Source: Candidatus Eiseniibacteriota bacterium
GTDB taxonomy: Bacteria; Arandabacterota; Arandabacteria; Arandabacterales; Arandabacteraceae
NCBI GenBank assembly: GCA_030592245.1
Contig: JAUVJV010000136.1
Coordinates: 1 to 6,503, forward strand
DNA: 6,503 nt
Direction: 5' to 3'
The position numbers were made by a program, and so were the translations under genes. Below, one piece after another: positions 1 to 5,971 of the stretch; position 1 is the stretch's first letter, and every line of letters begins with the position of its first letter. The notes under the pieces were generated by a model, which saw nothing but the letters and a program-made list of their open reading frames with translations, was not told where the DNA came from and made no database searches.

Positions 1-1
1 A

Positions 2-1018
2 AACTGGGAGTTATTGCATGACGCTTCAACGTACGTGTTCGGCAAGGATGATGATCGTCCTTTCGAAGTGGATATCTTCGGCCTGGGCACCACCTTCCCG
101 CACCCTATGAACGGAGATTCCAAGTATTTCTACGCATCACTGATAGCAACTCCATTCGGGGATGAGCTGACGGCGGATTTCGCCAGGACGCTGATCAAGG
201 CGGAAAAGCTGGGGCAGGGTGAACACACCGACTTCATGGCTATCAGTTTCTCCGTGACTGACTATATCGGTCACGTATTCGGACCATCCAGTCTTGAAGC
301 AGAGGATAATCTCATGCGGGTTGATCGCCTGTTGGCTGATCTATTCCGGTTCATAGACGAAGAGGTAGGCCTCGAGGAGACCTTGATAGTGGTCTCCGCC
401 GATCACGGGATGTGTGAGGCTCCCGAACATATGCAGAACCTGGGATTTGAGGTGGGCCGCCTCACCTCTGAGACTATCGCCAAGGGCACCATAAGGAACG
501 CCCTTAAGGCCCGGCTGGGAGTGCCCGAGGAAGTCCTTCGGCTTTACGAACACCCCTATGTCTACCTGAACGAAGAGGAAATCAAGAAGACCAAGTACAG
601 CATTGCCGAGATTGAAACGGCAGTGGCGGAAGAGATCCTCAAGATCCCCGGCATAATAGGAGCTGTGACCCGAACTGACCTGATGAAAGGATCCTTTGCC
701 CCGACACCGGCAAACATGAAGATCCTCAACAACTTTCACATCAAGCGATCCGGCCATATCCATGTGATAGCGGACCAGTTCTGGTATTTCGCCTACGAAA
801 TGGACACGACCTCGGAGATCGCGGCAATGCACGCCTCCCCCTGGACGTATGACACCTATGTACCGATCTTCTTCGCCGGCCATGAAGTGCCTTCCCGGCG
901 GATTGCGCGGCCGGTAACACCCTACGATATCGCGGCAACCCTCGCGATCTACCTTGGGATCAAGCCACCTTCGGGTTCGGTGGGCATACCCTTGGTGGAG
1001 GTGCTGAAGGGAAACTGA
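2..1018 (+). CDS. PafA-type alkaline phosphatase / type I phosphodiesterase family protein, C-terminal part (5' truncated)
   Basis: Metal-dependent phosphomonoesterase or phosphodiesterase of the alkaline phosphatase superfamily, normally periplasmic. The frame is open to the left edge (N-W-E-L-L before the TTG at 14), so the TTG is probably internal and the true start lies outside the window. Zinc ligands are visible in the PafA order: D (260-262) and H (272-274) in TDYIGH, then adjacent D and H (401-406) in SADHGM, then H (830-832) in AAMHASP. The spacing from the first H to DH is 43 codons, the same as H309 to D352 in Elizabethkingia PafA. By that numbering about 220 N-terminal residues are missing, including the nucleophile Thr and the Asn, Lys and Arg specificity residues. 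Mono- versus diesterase activity therefore cannot be judged. The FPHPMN and WELL motifs also match the family. It ends in TGA 87 bp before the DUF1254 lipoprotein; membership of that operon is uncertain. Confidence 0.9.
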   Translation, partial: NWELLHDASTYVFGKDDDRPFEVDIFGLGTTFPHPMNGDSKYFYASLIATPFGDELTADFARTLIKAEKLGQGEHTDFMAISFSVTDYIGHVFGPSSLEAEDNLMRVDRLLADLFRFIDEEVGLEETLIVVSADHGMCEAPEHMQNLGFEVGRLTSETIAKGTIRNALKARLGVPEEVLRLYEHPYVYLNEEEIKKTKYSIAEIETAVAEEILKIPGIIGAVTRTDLMKGSFAPTPANMKILNNFHIKRSGHIHVIADQFWYFAYEMDTTSEIAAMHASPWTYDTYVPIFFAGHEVPSRRIARPVTPYDIAATLAIYLGIKPPSGSVGIPLVEVLKGN

Positions 1019-1105
1019 TTGTTGATATCTGACTTGATTCTAGGAGATTCTCGGTCTTAGAAGGAGAAGTAGCTGGCTGAGCTTCATCGCTGAAAGGAGT
1101 GGGAA

Positions 1106-2536
1106 ATGAGAGCATTCGGAGGAAACCTGATAATCGTTTTGGCTCTGGCGGTGGTGATTTCAGGCTGTAGTCAACAGTCCCAAATCACCCCGGAAGAAGC
1201 CCGAGAAATCGCCGGGGAGGCCTATGTCTATGGCTTCCCGATGGTGATGAACTACAAGACCCTGTACAACTATGTACTCGATGAAACGTCTCCCGACTAT
1301 AAGGGGCCGTTCAATCAGATGTCATGTGATGCTCGCCTCTTCACTCCCGAGGACAAGGCGGTTGTAACGCCCAACTCCGATACGCCTTACTGCATGTTCT
1401 GGATGGATCTCCGGGTGGAGCCGTTGGTGCTGACCGTCCCCGAGATGGAACCGGAGCGCTTCTATCATTTTCAGTTCATTGATCTCTATACGCATAACTT
1501 CGAATATGTCGGCACCCTCGCAACGGGCAATGATGCGGGTAAGTTCCTGATTGCAGGCCCCGACTGGAATGGGAAGCAACCGGAAGGTATCACCGAGGTC
1601 ATCCGGAGCGAAACAGACTTTGTTTTCAATGTCACCCGTACCCAGCTCTTCGGCCCCGATGATCTGGAAGGGGTCAAGGCGATCCAGGAAAGCTACGACC
1701 TTCAGCCCTTGAGCGCCTTCCTGGGCACGGAGGCTCCGCCAGCAGCTGCGATGCCGGACTTCCCGAAGTGGGTCGAAGGCTCCCAGTTCGATGAGCATTT
1801 CTTCGGTTATCTCGACTTCATGATGACGCTCCTGAAAGAGCCCGGTGATGGAGAACAGGCGCTCTGGGATCGGCTCGCCCGCCTGGGAATCGGGCCGGAA
1901 GGCACCTTCGACCTCGCTGCGCTTCCTGCCGACATTCAGGACGCAATGAAGGCAGGGCGCAAGGATGGGTTTGGCGAGATCGAGCAGTTTTTTGAGGAGA
2001 ATGCCGCCGACCCCCTGGGAAGCGCCAAGATCTTCGGGACGCGCGGGTTCCTCTCGGAGAGCGCCAGGACCAACTACGGCCTGGAAGACCTATCTATCCT
2101 GCGCTCGGTGGCGGCGCATAGGGGGCTCTACGGAAATTCCGCCGCGGAAGCGATTTACCCCACATATCTCGTCGATGCCGACCAGCAGCCACTCGATGCA
2201 TCAACAAACCGCTATACATTGACTTTTGAAGAGGGGAGATTCCCACCGGTGAATGCCTTCTGGTCATTGACCATGTATGATGGGAAGACCCAGCTGTTCA
2301 TAGAGAATCCGCTGGACCGCTATCTGTTGAACTCGCCCATGATGGATCAGTTCCACCTGGAAGCCGATGGCTCGCTGGTGCTCGACATCGCGAAGGACTC
2401 GCCCGGGAAGGACCTCGAAGGGAACTGGCTGCCGGCTCCCGATGGCCCGTTCTACATGGTGATGCGTCTCTATGGCCCAAAACCGGCGGCTCTGGAAGGC
2501 GACTGGACCCCGCCCGCGATACAATTGGCTAAATAG
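1106..2536 (+). CDS. DUF1254 + DUF1214 domain lipoprotein (476 aa, long form)
   Basis: Exported protein of unknown function, related in architecture to Vibrio VPA0735. The N-terminus is a lipoprotein signal: a hydrophobic core at residues 8-18, then the lipobox ISGC with C21. Residue +2 is Ser, not Asp, so under the E. coli sorting rule it should go to the outer membrane. The DUF1254 domain spans about residues 30-200, with AYVYGFPMVMNY, TPNSDTPY (88-95) and the stretch around DLRVEPLVLTVPE. A variable linker of about 150 residues follows. DUF1214 spans about 370-460 and starts near YTLTFEEGRFPP, with NAFWSLTMYD (383-392) and a closing MVMRLYGP segment. Length is normal for the long form, and no frameshift is seen. 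Besides C21 the only cysteines are C74 and C96. The ATG has AAAGGAG (1093-1099) six bases upstream. The gene heads a probable operon with the barrel protein and the second DUF1254 protein. The biochemical function is not known. Confidence 0.9.
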   Translation: MRAFGGNLIIVLALAVVISGCSQQSQITPEEAREIAGEAYVYGFPMVMNYKTLYNYVLDETSPDYKGPFNQMSCDARLFTPEDKAVVTPNSDTPYCMFWMDLRVEPLVLTVPEMEPERFYHFQFIDLYTHNFEYVGTLATGNDAGKFLIAGPDWNGKQPEGITEVIRSETDFVFNVTRTQLFGPDDLEGVKAIQESYDLQPLSAFLGTEAPPAAAMPDFPKWVEGSQFDEHFFGYLDFMMTLLKEPGDGEQALWDRLARLGIGPEGTFDLAALPADIQDAMKAGRKDGFGEIEQFFEENAADPLGSAKIFGTRGFLSESARTNYGLEDLSILRSVAAHRGLYGNSAAEAIYPTYLVDADQQPLDASTNRYTLTFEEGRFPPVNAFWSLTMYDGKTQLFIENPLDRYLLNSPMMDQFHLEADGSLVLDIAKDSPGKDLEGNWLPAPDGPFYMVMRLYGPKPAALEGDWTPPAIQLAK

Positions 2537-2635
2537 ATGCCTGGCAATTATCACAACTGCCTGCTGTTGGTGTTCGTGGCACCAGTCTGGTCGGAGACCA
2601 CAGACAGCAAGATCGGAAAGGAGAGTCTGCTTTGA
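2537..2635 (+). CDS. Possible 32-aa small ORF filling the gap between the lipoprotein and barrel genes
   Basis: The ATG directly follows the TAG stop of the upstream lipoprotein gene (TAGATG), and the TGA stop (2633-2635) overlaps the TTG start of the barrel gene. The peptide has a short polar start, a hydrophobic core CLLLVFVAPVW at residues 8-18 and a charged C-terminus (DSKIGKESLL), so it resembles a small signal peptide or membrane peptide. No Shine-Dalgarno lies in front of the ATG; translation would have to come from termination-reinitiation. It could act as a coupling leader for the barrel gene. It could equally be chance, since a frame of about 33 codons stays open fairly often in this base composition. 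No family is recognised. Confidence 0.2.
   Translation: MPGNYHNCLLLVFVAPVWSETTDSKIGKESLL
2568..2605 (+). other. Overlapping inverted repeats (possible RNA hairpins) in the lipoprotein-barrel gap
   Basis: Three alternative pairings are readable. TGGTG (2568-2572) can pair with CACCA (2580-2584). ACCAG-T-CTGGT (2581-2591) is an exact inverted repeat with a one-base centre. GTCTGGTC (2585-2592) can pair with GACC plus AGAC (2596-2605) around a GGA loop with a two-base bulge. They sit just upstream of the barrel gene's ribosome-binding site. No T-tract follows, so this is not a classical intrinsic terminator. It could modulate read-through, RNA processing or translation; this is inference only. 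Confidence 0.3.
2615..2623 (+). promoter_or_regulatory. Shine-Dalgarno supporting the TTG start of the barrel gene
   Basis: GGAAAGGAG ends eight bases before the TTG at 2632. No in-frame ATG occurs until well inside the mature protein, beyond the signal peptide. The motif therefore fixes the TTG as the start that keeps a complete signal peptide. Confidence 0.75.
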
Positions 2636-3444
2636 AAATTCCTAGTGAACTGACAGGATGGAAGATCGTTTGTTTGTGCGCGATCTTCGCTCTGGGATTG
2701 GGGGCATTGGGCGCGCCGTGCCATGCCGAGGATGAAGGCGATGATCTCGCCAAGCAGGCTCAGAATCCCATCGCAAACCTCATAAGCCTGCCATTGCAGA
2801 ACAACACGAGCTTCAATATCGGTCCGCATGATCGTACGGCCAATGTTCTCAATATTCAACCGGTAGTACCGTTCCATGATGGCAGCCTGATAACGCGGAC
2901 CATCCTGCCTGTGGTATACCAGCCGGACCTCGCTTCGGAGAGCGGCGGCTCCACGGGCCTGGGTGACATCAACTTCACCGCCTTCTATGTCCCGAAATCC
3001 GGCGGGGTCATGGTCGGACTGGGGCCCATACTCACTTTTCCAACCGGCGGGGAGAAACGAGGCTCAGAGAAGTGGAGCGCGGGTCCGTCAGTAGTCGTGA
3101 TCTCCACGCCAGGCCCCTGGGTGCTGGGAGCGCTGTGGAACAATATCTGGTCTTATGCCGGTGACGAAGAGGCCTGCAATGTTAACCAGATGTTGCTCCA
3201 GTACTTCATCAACTACAACTTCCCTGGGTTCTTCTTAACATCGGCCCCTATAATATCCGCGAACTGGGAGGCAGAGGATGGCCAGCAGTGGATAGTCCCA
3301 TTTGGACTTGGTATCGGGAAGCTGGTCAAACTCGGGAAGCTCCCGGCCAACACTACGGCGCAGTACTACTACAATGTTGTTACGCCCGACTATGGGCCCG
3401 ATTGGTCGCTGCGCCTCCAAGTACAGTTCCTGTTCCCGAAGTAG
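2632..3444 (+). CDS. Outer-membrane beta-barrel protein, 'transporter'/neuromedin-U-like family (270 aa)
   Basis: Predicted outer-membrane protein of a family usually annotated only as 'transporter', with similarity to the MetA-pathway/phenol-degradation barrel group. The start is TTG. The signal peptide has a basic start (MKIPSELTGWK) and a hydrophobic core at about residues 12-28; likely signal peptidase I cleavage is after CHA (residue 32). Mature-protein landmarks recalled for this family are LAKQAQNPIANLISLPLQ (about 38-55), NIQPVVPF, LITRTILPVV, GLGDINFTAFYVP, GPILTFPTG, GSEKWSAGPS, NNIWSYAGD and a final amphipathic strand ending LQVQFLFPK. Alternating hydrophobic and polar strands run throughout, with an aromatic C-terminus typical of BAM substrates. 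Length is normal. Tandem stops TAG-TAA close the gene. It lies between two DUF1254 genes, which suggests a shared envelope task such as passage or binding of a small hydrophobic compound. The substrate is not known and true transport activity is unproven. Confidence 0.85.
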   Translation: MKIPSELTGWKIVCLCAIFALGLGALGAPCHAEDEGDDLAKQAQNPIANLISLPLQNNTSFNIGPHDRTANVLNIQPVVPFHDGSLITRTILPVVYQPDLASESGGSTGLGDINFTAFYVPKSGGVMVGLGPILTFPTGGEKRGSEKWSAGPSVVVISTPGPWVLGALWNNIWSYAGDEEACNVNQMLLQYFINYNFPGFFLTSAPIISANWEAEDGQQWIVPFGLGIGKLVKLGKLPANTTAQYYYNVVTPDYGPDWSLRLQVQFLFPK

Positions 3445-3491
3445 TAATGTCCGCTGAGAAGGTCAAATAGAAGGAAAGGAGAGAAACGAAA

Positions 3492-4523
3492 ATGAAGAAA
3501 CACTTGAGTGGTATTGAGACATTGGGAGCTATCATGGCGGTTTCCATCGCCCTCCTCCTGCCCTGCCTGGTCGCGGCAGAAGATACCGTGCCGGTTAATG
3601 TTCACACCGTCGTGCGGGCTGAATCGGATGTTGCGTTTAAGAACGACTATGACATGGCCGGGTTCGGCACGTGGCGCCACCTGAGGGGCCCGGTCGTTCT
3701 CGATGAGCAGGAGGTCATCAGGATGAACCGCGACACGATCTATTCCTCGGCCTTGCTGGATCTGAGCAAACCCGCGTTCGTCACGCTTCCGGAGGGGGAT
3801 GGCCGCTACATGAGCCTCCAGGTCGTCAGCCAGGATCACTATACCTATGCGGTGTCCAGGCCCGGCCGTCATGAGATCAACCAGGACGAAGTCGGGACCC
3901 GGTACGCCGGCCTGATCGTCCGTACCTTTATCGACGCCGGCGACCCCGAAGACATCGCCGCGGCCAACCGGATGCAGGACGCACTCACGATCGAAGGCGG
4001 GGGCGACGGGCCCCTGGATATCCCAAACTGGAACGTGGAGCAGATGCTGGTGGCACGAGGAGCCCTGAACACCCTGGGCAAGCTCGGTATCAGCACCTCG
4101 CGTGCCTTCGGGACCAGGGAGGAGGTCGATCCGATCGATCATCTGGTCCTTGCCGCGTCCGGCTGGGGCGGCCTGCCCGAGAAGTACGCGTACTACATAC
4201 TTGCATCGGTTGCCAATACCGATGGTACCCCACACACCGTCACCGTGAAGGACGTGCCGGTGGACGCCTTTTGGTCGGTGACCGTCTACAATGCCGACGG
4301 CTTCATCGCCGAGAACGACCTGGGAGTTTACAGCTATAACAATATCTCCGCCAAACCCAATAAGGATGGATCGTTCACCATACATTTCGGAGGCTGTGAA
4401 GACGGCCGCATCAACTGCCTGCCGATCACCGATGGCTGGAACTATGCCATACGTATGTACGAACCGCGGCCGGAGATCCTCGACGGGTCCTGGAAATTTC
4501 CCGAGATCGTGCCGGTTCCCTGA
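3492..4523 (+). CDS. Exported DUF1254 + DUF1214 protein (343 aa, short form)
   Basis: Secreted or periplasmic protein of unknown function, the compact relative of the 476-aa lipoprotein two genes upstream. A Sec signal peptide (basic start, core about 11-28) is probably cut after VAA at residue 29; there is no lipobox. The DUF1254-like part covers about residues 36-165, with RAESD (42-46), RMNRDTIYS (77-85), VTLPEGDGRYMSLQVVSQDHY, GTRY and LIVRTFIDAGDPED. The middle contains VDPIDHLVLAASGWGG. DUF1214 covers about 240-340: VPVDAFWSVTVY (255-266), FGGC (299-302), NCLPITDGWNY and DGSWKFPE near the end. C302 and C309 are the only cysteines of the predicted mature protein and could form a disulfide. 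AGGAG (3477-3481) lies ten bases before the ATG, and the gene starts 47 bp after the barrel gene. Length and motifs are complete for the family. Confidence 0.9.
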   Translation: MKKHLSGIETLGAIMAVSIALLLPCLVAAEDTVPVNVHTVVRAESDVAFKNDYDMAGFGTWRHLRGPVVLDEQEVIRMNRDTIYSSALLDLSKPAFVTLPEGDGRYMSLQVVSQDHYTYAVSRPGRHEINQDEVGTRYAGLIVRTFIDAGDPEDIAAANRMQDALTIEGGGDGPLDIPNWNVEQMLVARGALNTLGKLGISTSRAFGTREEVDPIDHLVLAASGWGGLPEKYAYYILASVANTDGTPHTVTVKDVPVDAFWSVTVYNADGFIAENDLGVYSYNNISAKPNKDGSFTIHFGGCEDGRINCLPITDGWNYAIRMYEPRPEILDGSWKFPEIVPVP

Positions 4524-4588
4524 GAACAACTGGAGTGCCAGCATGGCGGACAGTTCAGGGGTGATCGAACGCTCGGCGCGGCCGCGGC
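4524..4588. other. Convergent intergenic junction without a clear intrinsic terminator
   Basis: These 65 bp separate two genes that converge. A weak hairpin, CTGG-AGTG-CCAG (4530-4541), has no T-tract on either strand. The GC-rich palindrome CGCGGCCGCG (4577-4586) has no loop. Termination here may be Rho-dependent, or the two transcripts may overlap at their ends. Confidence 0.5.
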
Positions 4589-5956
4589 CTATCGTACCCG
4601 GTCGCGCTGCCTCACAGGCTTCTCAAAGGTGCCGATGTGGACCTTGACCCCTCCGTGAGGCTGGCCGATCCCAAAGTCGAGGCGTGCAACTCCCACATAA
4701 GGTATGAGAAACCGGATCCCTACCCCATAACCGTCGATGAAGGAATCGCCGAATTGGTTCAGGTCCTCCCCCTCCCATGCCCATCCGAAATCACCGAACA
4801 GTGTGAGTTGAAGACCCAGAAAAGCGGTGATGCCGAAATAGCTGAACGCCCGGGGCTTCATCATCAGATAGCGGTATTCCAGGGTGTTGATGAACTGGTT
4901 CTTACCTTTGACGGAGCCGAGATCCCACCCGCGGACACTGTTGGTTCCGCCCAGGCCGAACTGTTGCCAGGCGGCGATTTCTTCATTAACCGTCCCTGAG
5001 GTATAGGTGGTCAAGGATGAAATGGCAATCGTCTGGTTTCTTGACAGCCTGAAGTAGCGCCTGAGGTCGAGATTGGTTCGCCAGAAATCGCTGTTGGTAT
5101 TGAAAGGGCCCGACCTTTCAATGTCGATCTCGTTACTCCATCCACTCATGGGATTGGACTCAAAATCAAGACTGTCATAGCCCAGGAAGATGCCGACCGT
5201 GGCCACATTGTCGGTGTTGGATTTCGCCAGGGTCCTGCCGTCCTCGCTGCTCTGAATCGACTGGAAGGAGAAGTGAAGCCCTATGCGGCCCCTGTCCCTG
5301 ATATAACTCCTCAAGACAAAGAAGCCCTCGTCGGCGACCTCGTCGAATCCGAAGAGCTCGTTTCGCCGGTCGCGGTGATAGTACTCGATCTGGTATCCCA
5401 GGTGGTTACCCCAGAGCCAGGGATCTCTAAGGGTGACCTCGGTCGTGGTAGCTCCCCCGAAGCGCGCGACCCCGGAGAAATAGATGGCCTTGCCTCTCAG
5501 GTTCACGGACTTAAGACCGACGCCGGCGGAAAGGCCGTTCTCATCGCTGATGGAGAGGCTGATCGTGGGCAGGAAGCGCAGAGTCTCCTGGACCTCAACC
5601 GTGAGGATGATCTCTCCGCCATCCTCCTCACCGTATATCTTTACATCCGCGAAGATGGCCAGCCGGTCCAACCTCTGGTGGTCCCCTGTCACAGTCGACT
5701 CGAGGTAGGGCTGCCCGACTTCAGACTTGAGCTCCCGTCTGATTACAAAGTCCTTAGTGTACTTCGCGCCGATGATTCGGATCTCTTTGATCGGCTTGCC
5801 GTAGAGCGCGGTCTGGGGAGGGGGTTCAGTCTCGGAAGCAAGACGCGCCGCAGTGATCAGAACAGATAGGAGAGCAAAGGCCGACAGCCTCGAGACCATG
5901 ATCCGGCACCATACGGGTGTCCTGGCCGGCCAGGGGACCGTCGTCAGCCCAACCAT
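4589..5956 (-). CDS. Single-POTRA Omp85-family outer-membrane protein (BamA/TamA/PlpD-type barrel, 455 aa)
   Basis: Predicted outer-membrane protein of the Omp85 superfamily, which inserts or moves proteins across the outer membrane. Order of parts: signal peptide (core about residues 24-37, cut near RLA at 38-40), one POTRA domain (about 56-124, with IKEIRIIGAKYTKDFVIRRE, then LDRLAIFADVKIY and LTVEVQE), then a barrel of about 320 residues, enough for 16 strands. The L6 signature GGTNSVRGW is present with VRGW at 341-344, and a beta-signal-like strand ends at F444. An 11-residue basic tail follows that Phe. Canonical BamA has five POTRAs and TamA three, so this is neither; a one-POTRA barrel resembles PlpD or short accessory Omp85 proteins. 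Two starts compete: ATG 5956, abutting the upstream stop with GAGG nine bases before it, and ATG 5899 (residue 20), which gives a more typical short signal peptide but lacks a good Shine-Dalgarno. It probably forms an operon with the PLD-like gene. Confidence 0.9.
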   Translation of the reverse strand: MVGLTTVPWPARTPVWCRIMVSRLSAFALLSVLITAARLASETEPPPQTALYGKPIKEIRIIGAKYTKDFVIRRELKSEVGQPYLESTVTGDHQRLDRLAIFADVKIYGEEDGGEIILTVEVQETLRFLPTISLSISDENGLSAGVGLKSVNLRGKAIYFSGVARFGGATTTEVTLRDPWLWGNHLGYQIEYYHRDRRNELFGFDEVADEGFFVLRSYIRDRGRIGLHFSFQSIQSSEDGRTLAKSNTDNVATVGIFLGYDSLDFESNPMSGWSNEIDIERSGPFNTNSDFWRTNLDLRRYFRLSRNQTIAISSLTTYTSGTVNEEIAAWQQFGLGGTNSVRGWDLGSVKGKNQFINTLEYRYLMMKPRAFSYFGITAFLGLQLTLFGDFGWAWEGEDLNQFGDSFIDGYGVGIRFLIPYVGVARLDFGIGQPHGGVKVHIGTFEKPVRQRDRVR

Positions 5957-5971
5957 CTAGAGCGCCCTCTT
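5957..5971 (-). promoter_or_regulatory. Translational-coupling junction and ribosome-binding site (TAGATG)
   Basis: On the minus strand the PLD-like gene ends AAGAGGGCGCTCTAG and the next base begins the ATG of the Omp85 gene. GAGG sits nine bases before that ATG, inside the upstream coding end. Zero spacing favours reinitiation by the same ribosomes and supports ATG 5956 over the internal ATG at 5899. Confidence 0.6.

Noticed and set aside
341..883. 180-codon open frame on the minus strand opposite the phosphatase
   Set aside because: It shadows a gene whose zinc-ligand motifs and spacing are intact; the product has no domain signature.
1322..1798. 158-codon open frame on the minus strand inside the long DUF1254 gene
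   Set aside because: It is antisense to the conserved DUF1254 domain and shows no independent evidence of coding.
2577..2592. Sigma-54-like promoter (GTGGCAC followed by TGGT) before the barrel gene
   Set aside because: The -24 half fits, but the required GC of the -12 half is GT at the correct spacing.
3447..3470. Seven-codon ORF overlapping TAATG after the barrel gene
   Set aside because: It is too short to judge, with no Shine-Dalgarno; probably chance next to the tandem TAG-TAA stops.
3390..4544. 384-codon open frame on the minus strand opposite the short DUF1254 gene
   Set aside because: It lies antisense to a gene with clear family motifs, has no recognisable domain, and is explained by GC-rich codon use leaving the opposite frame open.
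4577..4586. CGCGGCCGCG palindrome as a terminator or binding site
   Set aside because: It has no loop or T-tract, and a short GC palindrome is expected by chance at this base composition.
5273..5869. 198-codon open frame on the plus strand opposite the Omp85 gene
   Set aside because: It is antisense to the POTRA and barrel coding region, with no motif and no supporting ribosome-binding site.
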